Source of the DNA: UBA6136 sp041178325
GTDB lineage: Bacteria; Pseudomonadota; Gammaproteobacteria; Methylococcales; Methylococcaceae
Direction: 5' to 3'
Assembly: GCA_041178325.1 (NCBI GenBank)
Contig: JBEGVN010000082.1
Coordinates: 62,001 to 126,000 of the forward strand
Length of the DNA: 64,000 nt
The first letter of the stretch is position 1. Every line of letters starts with the position of its first letter. Shown one piece after another: positions 44,842 to 52,605 of this stretch. A program made the translations under genes and the position numbers. The notes under the pieces were generated by a model. That model did not search any database, was not told where the DNA came from, and worked only from the letters and a program-made list of their open reading frames with translations.

Positions 44842-46034
44842 GGGTGTAACTGGTGTCTTAAGCTCTCAAGCGCAGTTGCACTGATTTCAATCAAATGCGC
44901 AATTTGCTCCGCCATTGGTAGGCTGGCCGGGACGGATATAAGTGGAGTAGCGGGCCTGACGTCAAATGCGCCCTGACTGAATCCGCTTTTGCAACGCCAG
45001 TGGAGTACCCCAGCTTTTTCTGGTCGCAACAAAAACTGTCCTCCGTTCGGCCCCAACGGATATACCGTTCCCTCCTCCACGAGTATCAGGGATTCCCCGC
45101 ACTGGGCTAGCGCCTTCCCCATGACCATCCAGTGGATTTCTTGCCCAGCGACGAGGATCGGGACTTCTGGGTTCACCCCGTCCCGATCAATCTGACTGTG
45201 AATCATGGCCTGAGAGGATGAACCGCTGCTCAACGGCGAGGAGTGCCCCATGGCCGCATGGACGTCTTCGCCCTTGGACAGCATGAGATAACCCCGCTGC
45301 AACATGATGACGCCCAACGCAATAACGATGACGCCGGAAATCCGAACCAGCTTTGGAACCATCTGCGCCGACAAAGCGCTGGCAAGAAATCCGAAACCCA
45401 TCATGAGGGGGAGTGTGCCTAAACCGAAGAAAAACAGCATCTTGGCACCTTCAACGGGGCTGCCAGTTCCCGCCGCGAGGATATACATCGCCTGTAGCGG
45501 CCCGCAAATGATCATGAGCCCATTCAAAAGTCCGATGACAAACGGACTACTCGCTCGCCTTAGCAGTCCCCCGAGATGTTTCATCAGGAAAGGCGGGGCT
45601 CTGAATTGAAGATCACGGGAGACCGGGAGAAGTCTGAGTGATGACAGACCGAATAACAGCAAAAAAACACCGGCGAGAAGGCCAGCGACACCTCGCATGA
45701 AGGGAGTAAAGGTCACAACGGAGCCAAGCGCACCAAAGATCCCGCCAATCACGGTGTAAGAGAGCGTCTTACCTACACCATAGTAAAGATGGGTGAGGTA
45801 TTTCGCTCCGCCTTTATTGGCTGCCCGCACCGTATATCCGATAACCAATGAACCGCACATGCCAGCACAGTGAAACCCGGTAAAGGTGCCGGCAATAAAG
45901 AGCAAAGCAAAACTCAGGGGCTCATGACTACTCGGCGCTGAAAAGTTTCCGCTCAGGAACGAACTGAAGTTGAGGAGGAAATAAATTCCTGCAACCAGCA
46001 ACATAACTTTCCCCAACCTATACAGCATGCTCAT
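44838..46034 (-). CDS. SafE/TauE-type membrane protein with cupredoxin-like C-terminal domain
   Basis: 398 aa from ATG 46034 (AAGGTCATTGAGG ahead; ATG at 46028 is an alternative; further upstream ATGs run into the palindrome). The N-terminal 270 residues have six or seven membrane segments of the urease-accessory-H-like/SafE family (FTGFHCAGMCGSLVIGY), found with copper or cytochrome-oxidase genes. The tail (about 290-398) looks like a cupredoxin: Cys312 (AQCGES), then EEGTVYPLGPNGG and RCKSGFSQGAF with Cys348. In related fusions the last motif is C-G-M-G-M; here the Met ligands are missing, so the metal site may be altered. Divergent from the metal cassette. Confidence 0.8.
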   Translation of the reverse strand: MSMLYRLGKVMLLVAGIYFLLNFSSFLSGNFSAPSSHEPLSFALLFIAGTFTGFHCAGMCGSLVIGYTVRAANKGGAKYLTHLYYGVGKTLSYTVIGGIFGALGSVVTFTPFMRGVAGLLAGVFLLLFGLSSLRLLPVSRDLQFRAPPFLMKHLGGLLRRASSPFVIGLLNGLMIICGPLQAMYILAAGTGSPVEGAKMLFFFGLGTLPLMMGFGFLASALSAQMVPKLVRISGVIVIALGVIMLQRGYLMLSKGEDVHAAMGHSSPLSSGSSSQAMIHSQIDRDGVNPEVPILVAGQEIHWMVMGKALAQCGESLILVEEGTVYPLGPNGGQFLLRPEKAGVLHWRCKSGFSQGAFDVRPATPLISVPASLPMAEQIAHLIEISATALESLRHQLHP

Positions 46035-46142
46035 CCTCAATGACCTTCTGATTGAATCAACCTCACTCAACAAGCAATTTTGTGCCCAAAAGACTTTCCC
46101 CGTATTACCGAGATGCATCAACCCATCCGATCCAAAATTTGC

Positions 46143-46174
46143 GTGATTTGACACACCATCCTGTGTCAAATCAC
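46143..46174. promoter_or_regulatory. 32-bp perfect palindrome, possible operator or enhancer site
   Basis: GTGATTTGACACA (46143-46155) and TGTGTCAAATCAC (46162-46174) are exact inverted copies with a 6-bp spacer. It lies in the divergent control region between the SafE gene and the small-protein run, about 80 bp upstream of the sigma-54-like element. It does not fit the FNR (TTGAT-N4-ATCAA) spacing. No T-run follows, so it is not a terminator. Confidence 0.75.
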
Positions 46175-46239
46175 ATCAACGCCAGCGAGCCCCAAGGCCT
46201 AAAAAACAAAAAACCCCAGTAATTAAAGGATTTCCAACT

Positions 46240-46256
46240 CTGGCACGGACCTTGAC
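46240..46256 (+). promoter_or_regulatory. Putative sigma-54 (-24/-12) promoter
   Basis: CTGGCACGGACCTTGAC matches YTGGCACG-N4-TTGCW at all positions except the -12 C (A here) and the following W (C here). GG and the TTG block have the correct spacing. Position before an upstream palindrome fits an enhancer-dependent promoter. The -12 mismatch weakens the call. Confidence 0.45.
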
Positions 46257-46265
46257 TCCATATTC

Positions 46266-46294
46266 GGCACACGACTCTCTGTCGTGCCCTTTTT
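46266..46294 (+). other. Hairpin with T-run just before the first gene's RBS
   Basis: GGCA-(CA)-CGAC pairs with GTCG-TGCC around TCTCT, then CTTTTT (46289-46294). It looks like an intrinsic terminator, yet GGAGAA of the next gene begins at 46295. It could be a leader attenuator, or limit read-through into the run. Confidence 0.5.
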
Positions 46295-46306
46295 GGAGAA
46301 CCGCTC

Positions 46307-46579
46307 ATGACTGCAACTGCCGTAGCTCAAATTCGTAAGCCGGTAACGACAAAAAAAGCCGTCACCAAGTCGCGACGACCCACCCCGGGCGCCATGGCCG
46401 TGGGCACCGGATTGGCGTTTGCATCCATTATTCTTCTTCCGGCAGTTGCTGCTCATGTCGGGATCAGTGCGACGCTGACAAGCGCCCTTCGGATTGCACT
46501 GATGCGCGCCTCAAGCCGCGTGGTAGCCGGGAGTAATGAGGGTGGGGATTCAATTCCAGCGTACTTGAGCTGTCATTGA
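46307..46579 (+). CDS. Unknown 90-aa membrane-anchored protein
   Basis: Strong RBS (GGAGAA, 7 bp). A basic N-terminus (repeated Lys/Arg/Thr in the first 26 residues) is followed by one hydrophobic segment (GTGLAFASIILLPAVAAHVG, about residues 33-52) and an amphipathic stretch, ending YLSCH. No family recognised. First gene of the run that ends in a P-type ATPase. The RBS and hydrophobic segment support a real gene; an overlapping minus-strand reading is Arg/Ser/Gly-rich and has neither. Confidence 0.6.
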   Translation: MTATAVAQIRKPVTTKKAVTKSRRPTPGAMAVGTGLAFASIILLPAVAAHVGISATLTSALRIALMRASSRVVAGSNEGGDSIPAYLSCH

Positions 46580-46713
46580 CATCATTAAAGCCGAGGTCAA
46601 GCTCATCCTCGGTTAGGAAGTGATTGCGGCCTAGCTTAACAAGCAATCGCGTTATGGTGTAATCTGGCTCCAGCCAGAAGGCTGTCCTTTATGCAGCTTG
46701 AGGAACAACGATC

Positions 46714-46881
46714 GTGAGCGAAGCGTCAGACACCTGTGACCTCTGCCAACTCCCTATCATGGGACATGCATACGTTCTTCAAACGACGCTAGGCCTCAAA
46801 CAATTCTGCTGCGAGGGATGCCAAGGCATCTATCGAATGTTGCACGAATCGGAAATTATTGAGGATGGCTCAGCGGGCTAA
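46714..46881 (+). CDS. 55-aa stand-alone metal-binding protein (CxxC / CCxxC)
   Basis: GTG at 46714 after GAGGAAC opens 55 codons: DTCDLCQLPIMGH, then FCCEGCQGIYRML near the middle. C-x2-C and C-C-x2-C with the aromatic and YxxL context are the pattern of the metal-binding domain at the N-terminus of some heavy-metal P-type ATPases (for instance CcoI/FixI relatives). Here it stands alone, two genes before an ATPase with a different N-terminus. Proposed role: metal carrier or sensor feeding the ATPase; this is inference. Confidence 0.75.
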   Translation: MSEASDTCDLCQLPIMGHAYVLQTTLGLKQFCCEGCQGIYRMLHESEIIEDGSAG

Positions 46882-46922
46882 CTAGGCTCACGAGCATTCT
46901 CGCCCACTGCTAGGAGGCAATC

Positions 46923-47276
46923 ATGGCCCATGTTCATGGCGCCGCAGCTAAGAACCTATCCCAAAGCGCTCATGCGGCGCACGGTGCCGCTGCCCTGACG
47001 AAGGCGAAGCATGCCGGAGCCGCGGTAGGTATTGCAGCGGTCACTCAAACTCATACAGGAAAAGGTTTTATGAGCGTATTCTCCAAACACCCTTTTTTGG
47101 TCTTCACCGTTGGCGTTGCTGCCGGTTACTTTGCCCACAAGTACCGAAAGGAAATCATCGCATCAGCGACCCGCGCGACCGAATTGGGCAAAGACTTTGT
47201 AATGCACCAAAAGGAAAACCTTGAGGACTTGGTTGCAGAATGCCAGGAATGTCCCGAAGAAGGGGAACAGGAATAA
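46923..47276 (+). CDS. His/Ala-rich single-span protein, DUF5132-like (117 aa)
   Basis: RBS AGGAGG, 5 bp from ATG. The first 45 residues are Ala/His-rich (MAHVHGAAAKNLSQSAHAAH). A hydrophobic helix (HPFLVFTVGVAAGYFAHKY, about 54-72) is followed by an amphipathic helix and EDLVAECQECPEEGEQE, giving a C-x2-C near the end. The pattern helix-basic-amphipathic-EDLVAE recalls DUF5132 proteins, which also lie beside P-type ATPases. It may bind metal through His and Cys. Family call is tentative. Confidence 0.65.
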   Translation: MAHVHGAAAKNLSQSAHAAHGAAALTKAKHAGAAVGIAAVTQTHTGKGFMSVFSKHPFLVFTVGVAAGYFAHKYRKEIIASATRATELGKDFVMHQKENLEDLVAECQECPEEGEQE

Positions 47277-47300
47277 AACCCCCAGAAGACCGAGGATTGC

Positions 47301-47909
47301 ATGAGTATCACCAGAGAGGTCATTCTCCGCCATCGGGAGCCTGGGTATCTCAGATTTGATATACCGGACGCCTTATGCGCCCACTATGCGGCCGAAGAGT
47401 TAAGCCGGGAGCTGGCTGCGGTGGAGGGGGTTTATCGCGTTGGACTGAACCCAAGCGCGGGCAAACTCACCCTCCGATTTCATGACGCCTATTGCTCATT
47501 CGAAACACTGATCCGAACCTTGTTTCGGCTGGTTCAGCAAATCATTGAACGCGTTCGGGCAGCGGCAAGTCAGTCCAAAATCGTTGTCCCTATCAGTTCC
47601 AGAAAAACCGTTCATTCCCCTGCTCCAACAACAAGACTAGAGCCCATTGAGTGGCTGAAAAGAAAACTTGAGGAAATACGAGAGACTTTCCTCGCCTTCA
47701 AGATTCTTCTCTCCCGGGCTGTGGAGCATCGCCCTCGTTGGGTGAAGGAGTTCATGAACGACCTTCTCATGCTTTTCCTTATCAAACTTCATTGGCATCA
47801 AATCCTAACGGAGTGGCTACCACGGCCTTGGACCTATCGCTACGAATGGTTGGCGACGATTTACCTGATTTACCTCTCAGTTCAGTCCAAAGTACCCCAG
47901 CCCGCATAA
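47301..47909 (+). CDS. HMA2-like protein (202 aa)
   Basis: RBS CGAGGA. The N-terminal 75 residues have a ferredoxin-like fold pattern similar to the HMA2 domain: HREPGYLRFDIPDAL, then LAAVEGVYRVGLNPSAGKLTLRFHDAYCSFETLIRTL, without a CxxC metal site. A basic linker and two or three hydrophobic or amphipathic helices follow (FMNDLLMLFLIKLHWHQIL; WLATIYLIYLSV). It resembles the first 75 residues of the ATPase encoded 48 bp on, suggesting it binds the pump or the same partner. Confidence 0.7.
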   Translation: MSITREVILRHREPGYLRFDIPDALCAHYAAEELSRELAAVEGVYRVGLNPSAGKLTLRFHDAYCSFETLIRTLFRLVQQIIERVRAAASQSKIVVPISSRKTVHSPAPTTRLEPIEWLKRKLEEIRETFLAFKILLSRAVEHRPRWVKEFMNDLLMLFLIKLHWHQILTEWLPRPWTYRYEWLATIYLIYLSVQSKVPQPA

Positions 47910-47957
47910 TATCCAGCGCTCTATTTCCTATTCACCTCTGAATAACGGGGCATCGTC

Positions 47958-50432
47958 ATGAGCTCAAACGAGGCGCAAGATTTCGCCCACTTTCGGATTG
48001 AGCATCGCCTGAAGCGGCGACTCCGTATTACGATCCCGAATCTCAATAAAGACCCCGAGCGCCTTTACGCGCTTGAAATTCTCCTCAGAAAACGGCGCGC
48101 TATACGATCGATTCGAAGCATCCCAGACATAGGCGGCATGGTGATCAATTACCAGCCCGCCGAATTACCGGAATTGGATTTACTGAAGCTTCTTACCGGA
48201 ATCATCCCAAATCTCAAGAAATCAGGCCCGGCACCAGTTAAAACCTCAAGCCCTTTGAAGCGGGCTAAAAAACGAAAAGAAATTCAGTTTGCAGTCGAAG
48301 GAATCAGTTGCGCCTCCTGCGCGTTGTTGATTGAACTGGTCCTGCGACGAGATCCACGCATTGAGAAAGCCGCAGTCAACATGGCTTCCTCCAGCGGTTC
48401 CGTCACGGGCTTTATTACTCAAGCTGATCTCTTTGCCCTGATTGAAAAGCAAGGTTACAGGGCACTTCCTCTGGATACGGTTTCTCAGAGAAAAATACTG
48501 ATGGACCGGGAAGAAGATAGGCTCAAAGACGCTCAAAAACGCGCCGTTATTGCAGCGCTTCTCAGCATTCCAGTCACCATCATTGCCATGGCCGAACCCA
48601 GGGGCTGGTTCTGGCGATGGATCCAGCTTGTGCTCACCACACCGATTGTTCTTTGGGCCGGGAAACCCTTCCTCGACAAGGCCTCCAAGCTTGCAAAGCA
48701 AGGCAATGCCAACATGGACAGCCTCATTGTGCTTGGCGTCGGATCTGCCTATATCTACAGCACTGGCGCCTTGTTCATGAAGCGCCCGTATCTGTATTTC
48801 GATGCCGCAGCTGGCATCATTTGTTTCGTTCTTCTTGGCCGCTATCTTGAGGAAAAAGCCAAAGGGCGAGCTAACTCAGCCATCCGGCGCTTGCTCGACC
48901 TACAGCCCCAAACCGCGAATCTTCTCCGCGATGGACAGATACTCAAGGTTTCCGTTGACGACCTTGTCGTTCATGATCGCATTCTGATTCGCCCCGGCGA
49001 GAAAGTCCCCACGGATGGTGTCGTCATCGAGGGTACGTCAACCGTTGATGAGGCGATGATCACGGGAGAGAGCATTCCAGTCATCAAGTCCATGGGCCAG
49101 AGCGTTGTGGGTGGCTGCATGAATGGGAATGGCGCCCTGACAATCGAGGTGACTGCGACGGGGGCCGATACGATTCTGGCGGGCATTATTCACATGGTGG
49201 ATCAAGCTCAATCCTCAAAGCTCCCCATACAGAAAACCGTCGATAAAATTTCCGCTGTTTTTGTCCCTAGCGTCGTCATCCTGAGTGGCGTTACCTTTGG
49301 TGCCTGGTTTCTTGCCGGAGCCGGATTTACCACAGCCTTTGCGACCGGCATCACGGTGCTACTCATTGCTTGCCCGTGTGCACTGGGCCTTGCAACGCCC
49401 GCCGCCATTATGGTGGGTACGGGACAAGCTGCTCAGCGCGGCATCTTTATCCGGAATGGTGAAAGCCTCGAAACGGCGACGCAGATCAACACCGTCATTT
49501 TTGATAAGACAGGGACCATCACAGAAGGAAAACCGTTTGTGACTGACTTTATCAATGTCAGCAAACTCAGCAACACCGAGTTGGCATCTTTGGTCGGAAC
49601 CGCCGAACTGCAGTCTGAACATTTTCTTGGCAAGGCTTTGGTTGAGCATGCCAAACTCATGGGAGCACCGATATCCAATCCGGAAAGCTTTGAAGCATTC
49701 CCAGGAAAAGGCCTCAAAGCGAGGGTATCGGGCCATGAACTGACCATTGGAAATGTTTCTTGGATGGGCGAACTCAAGGTTAAGCTGAACGCGTTCAAAA
49801 ATCAGCAAGATAACCTGGCCCTTCAAGGTAAAACCCCTGTTGTTTGCCTTGTCGATGGAAAGCCCGCCGGTCTTTTTGGCGTTGCCGACAAACCAAGAGC
49901 AAACGCGGGCGAAGCGATCCAGAGACTTCAGGCCATGGGAGTTGAGACTATCATGGTCACCGGCGACGTCGAGGCTGCGGCTCACTATGTCGCTCGTGAG
50001 GTTGGAATCCAAAGGGTTGTGGCGCAAGCCCGCCCTGACAAGAAGCTGGAGATCGTTCGTGAACTTCAGGCAGAGGGGCGGATTGTCGGCATGATTGGCG
50101 ATGGCATCAACGACGCCCCTGCTCTTGCGGCAGCTAACGTGGGATTTGCCATTGGCACCGGCACTGATGTTGCCATCGAGACAGCCGATCTGACTCTGGT
50201 TAATGGTGACATTACTAAAGTCGCAGACGCCCTAGAAATCAGTACAGATACGTTGAAGATCATCCGGCAAAATCTCGCTTGGGCATTTGGCTACAACACG
50301 CTCGCAATTCCCATCGCGGCTATTGGAAAACTTAATCCCATGGTCGCTTCGATCGCCATGGCACTGAGCTCGGTCTCCGTTGTTGCTAACTCTCTTAGAT
50401 TGCAGAAAAAGCACGAAGACCAGACCCCATGA
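47958..50432 (+). CDS. P1B-type heavy-metal ATPase, Cu+/Ag+ type by motifs
   Basis: 824 aa inner-membrane pump. Order: an HMA2-like N-terminal domain (RIEHRLKRRLRITIPNL, about 10-90), a classic HMA domain with GISCASC (Cys118, Cys121), membrane segments, A-domain TGES, TM6 motif CPC (472-474), phosphorylation site DKTGT (Asp516) and GDGINDAP. TM7 FGYN and TM8 MALSSVSVVANSLRL are the Cu+ transport signatures. The N-domain has SEHF (His555) in place of the usual SEHP, so the HP dipeptide is half lost. Exports Cu+ to the periplasm, or serves oxidase assembly. Neighbours suggest a dedicated cassette. Confidence 0.9.
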   Translation: MSSNEAQDFAHFRIEHRLKRRLRITIPNLNKDPERLYALEILLRKRRAIRSIRSIPDIGGMVINYQPAELPELDLLKLLTGIIPNLKKSGPAPVKTSSPLKRAKKRKEIQFAVEGISCASCALLIELVLRRDPRIEKAAVNMASSSGSVTGFITQADLFALIEKQGYRALPLDTVSQRKILMDREEDRLKDAQKRAVIAALLSIPVTIIAMAEPRGWFWRWIQLVLTTPIVLWAGKPFLDKASKLAKQGNANMDSLIVLGVGSAYIYSTGALFMKRPYLYFDAAAGIICFVLLGRYLEEKAKGRANSAIRRLLDLQPQTANLLRDGQILKVSVDDLVVHDRILIRPGEKVPTDGVVIEGTSTVDEAMITGESIPVIKSMGQSVVGGCMNGNGALTIEVTATGADTILAGIIHMVDQAQSSKLPIQKTVDKISAVFVPSVVILSGVTFGAWFLAGAGFTTAFATGITVLLIACPCALGLATPAAIMVGTGQAAQRGIFIRNGESLETATQINTVIFDKTGTITEGKPFVTDFINVSKLSNTELASLVGTAELQSEHFLGKALVEHAKLMGAPISNPESFEAFPGKGLKARVSGHELTIGNVSWMGELKVKLNAFKNQQDNLALQGKTPVVCLVDGKPAGLFGVADKPRANAGEAIQRLQAMGVETIMVTGDVEAAAHYVAREVGIQRVVAQARPDKKLEIVRELQAEGRIVGMIGDGINDAPALAAANVGFAIGTGTDVAIETADLTLVNGDITKVADALEISTDTLKIIRQNLAWAFGYNTLAIPIAAIGKLNPMVASIAMALSSVSVVANSLRLQKKHEDQTP

Positions 50433-50625
50433 CCACGGTTTGATCCCGATGCAACTCCAAAAGCAGACGGGACAATTGAATCGCTTGTCACTCCATCCTG
50501 CTTCGGCAGTAACAGGCAAAAACTGCCCCCTGGAGCAAAAATCGTTCAAAATTGTGTGATGCTTGCTCCTCACATACGCATGTTAAGAAGAAAGCCCCCC
50601 TGCAATCAGCAAAACTTTAAGTTCT

Positions 50626-51441
50626 ATGAATATCTACTGGATATATGACCTGCCGACCTGGCAACTGGGCCTTGGTATCACTAGCATCTACACCCTCTCG
50701 TCAATACTAGGGCTTCTGGCTTTTCGCGGCTGGATCTACAGAACCTTTGATGTTCATGCCGAAATGAACGAAATGACAGGGGCCATTTTCTCCGGCGTTG
50801 GCGTTTTGTACGGTCTGCTTTTAGGGCTAGTTGCTGTTGCTACGTGGGAAAACTTTGATGCGGTTGACGAGATCGTCTCAAAGGAGGCCGCTTCCGTTGC
50901 TGCGCTCTATCGCGATGTCAGCGCAATGCAACTTCCCGCCAAAGCAAACATGCAGAATCATATCCGCCATTACCTCGAGGTTGTGATCAATGAAGACTGG
51001 CCTAATCAAAGAAAAGGCATACTCAATGTCAAAGGGGGAGAAATCTTGACCCATCTGCACCTGGAATTGGTCAGATATAAAACCACCCAGGGAACTGACG
51101 AAAGTCTCTACAGGGAGGCGCTAACTGCTTTTAACCATCTGTGTGAAGCCCGCCGTGTTCGACTTGCTGAAGTGGGCACAGGCATCCCAGCCGTCTTTTG
51201 GATTGTGATCATCGGTGGCTCGCTTCTAAATATGCCTCTGCTCTATCTATTCCATACCACCCGACTGGGAACCCACGTCACCGTGACCCTAATCTATGGG
51301 GTTTTTACAGGACTCATGATCTTCTTGACCGCCTCTGTGGACAATCCTTTGAGAGGTGAGGTCAGTGTACCAAGCGATGCATACACGTCCGTGCTGGAGA
51401 ATCTTCACCTGTTTGATCCCAAAGCCAAAAATGAAAGATGA
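50626..51441 (+). CDS. DUF4239/bestrophin-like membrane protein
   Basis: 271 aa, about four membrane segments, in pairs at each end (GLGITSIYTLSSILGLLAF; FSGVGVLYGLLLGLVAVATW; IPAVFWIVIIGGSLLNMPLL; VTLIYGVFTGLMIFLTASVDNPL). The middle ENFDAVDEIVSKEAASVAALYRDV and the end TASVDNPLRGEVSV are the DUF4239 signatures. The family is remotely like bestrophin channels. It is 193 bp from the ATPase gene, with no clear terminator between, so its link to the cassette is uncertain. Confidence 0.82.
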   Translation: MNIYWIYDLPTWQLGLGITSIYTLSSILGLLAFRGWIYRTFDVHAEMNEMTGAIFSGVGVLYGLLLGLVAVATWENFDAVDEIVSKEAASVAALYRDVSAMQLPAKANMQNHIRHYLEVVINEDWPNQRKGILNVKGGEILTHLHLELVRYKTTQGTDESLYREALTAFNHLCEARRVRLAEVGTGIPAVFWIVIIGGSLLNMPLLYLFHTTRLGTHVTVTLIYGVFTGLMIFLTASVDNPLRGEVSVPSDAYTSVLENLHLFDPKAKNER

Positions 51442-51493
51442 TCGGGCAAATTCAATTGTGAGAACCACACCTGCCCCAGATGCTGATGCGCGA

Positions 51494-52501
51494 TCATTTC
51501 TTTTCGCGCTGCATCATCATCGCCCCACACCCCATTTGAGGAGCCCTGCGGCTTACGCCATTTTGAGTTTCCACCGCCTTAAAAGGGTTATCGTCAGCAT
51601 CAGCACCGGCTTGTGAAACACCAGCATCCAAGGCCTCCAATGCCATGGGTCCACGTGGACCAAATAGAACCAAAGCAGCCAATCCAGTCGTCGTCAAAAC
51701 AGTAGCAAGGAGAAGCGTCGGCAATCCAAGAGGTTTCCGTGTGGGGCAGCGCCCCTCGACCACACATTCACGATAGAAAATGTAGGTAAAGCACATCAGG
51801 ATCAGAACGTTGATCCCGGTGAAGAAGGGCATGAAGATAAGAACATTGTCCGGAAGCATCATTACCACGACCATCGCCCCCATGGGCCCTCCCATGACAC
51901 CCCCCATAAGGCCATGAAGGACGGCCATAGATCCACAGCACCACGCTGTCAGAACGCCATAGAAAGCCCCGAGGATCATTCCAATCATCGAGCCCACAAA
52001 AAAGCCGTTGGTGGCTCCAAGCACCCCGCCTACCATGGTTCCAACTTGCATACCTATCGTCATGCCGATCAGCATGCCAACGGCATGACCCGCATTTGCG
52101 TAGACGTATGAGCGAAGATAACTTAACGTTGATACCAACGCGACGACACTCACATCAAGGTAAAAAATCCAAAGTCCATAATGTTCTGCGAGGTGCGCGT
52201 TTGAGGGCCCAGACCATCGCGCCAGAAGAAACTGCCCGAGGATGATCAGGAAGAGCGCAACGGCCGCATTTCGAACGAGACGAAAGACCGAATGTCTCGC
52301 CTCATCAAACGGGAAAAGAGATTCCGGGGTGGGACGCACCGTGTCGGCCGAATCACAGCAGGAGGCTTCCGGTGAAATGTCCACCTCTCTGCCATTAACC
52401 TCGACACCCAGAAATTTACCGTCCGGATCGATGCGAATTTTAAGATCGATTTCCTGACCATTCGGGTTTTCGGCAGAATCCCCACAGCACACTTCGGACA
52501 T
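51494..52501 (-). CDS. Unknown Cys/Met/Gly-rich polytopic membrane protein
   Basis: 335 aa from ATG 52501 (CGGAG 5 bp ahead; a GTG two codons earlier is less likely). N-terminus has a CC pair (EVCCGDS), a small beta-rich segment (IDLKIRIDPDGKFLGVEVNG) and a second CC (ASCCDSAD). At least seven hydrophobic segments follow, with a Gly/Met zipper between residues about 150 and 235 (GMLIGMTIGMQVG; GSMIGMILG; GLMGGVMGGPMGAM). The end is MGCGAMMMQREKK. Cys pairs and Met clusters suggest soft-metal binding. No family recognised. Confidence 0.78.
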   Translation of the reverse strand: MSEVCCGDSAENPNGQEIDLKIRIDPDGKFLGVEVNGREVDISPEASCCDSADTVRPTPESLFPFDEARHSVFRLVRNAAVALFLIILGQFLLARWSGPSNAHLAEHYGLWIFYLDVSVVALVSTLSYLRSYVYANAGHAVGMLIGMTIGMQVGTMVGGVLGATNGFFVGSMIGMILGAFYGVLTAWCCGSMAVLHGLMGGVMGGPMGAMVVVMMLPDNVLIFMPFFTGINVLILMCFTYIFYRECVVEGRCPTRKPLGLPTLLLATVLTTTGLAALVLFGPRGPMALEALDAGVSQAGADADDNPFKAVETQNGVSRRAPQMGCGAMMMQREKK

Positions 52502-52605
52502 AATCACTCCGAGACAAAACCGATAACCAAATTCCCAAATCGTATGACGAGGATCATTGGCAGACCTCGCATTCTAACCGTTTGATGAGCACGGCCAAGC
52601 AAGGT

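Noticed and set aside
46143..46174. FNR/ANR box
   Set aside because: The arms contain TTGAC...GTCAA but with 12 bases between instead of 4, so it does not fit.
49359..50027. 222-codon frame antisense to the P-type ATPase
   Set aside because: Opposite a conserved region; no independent signal.
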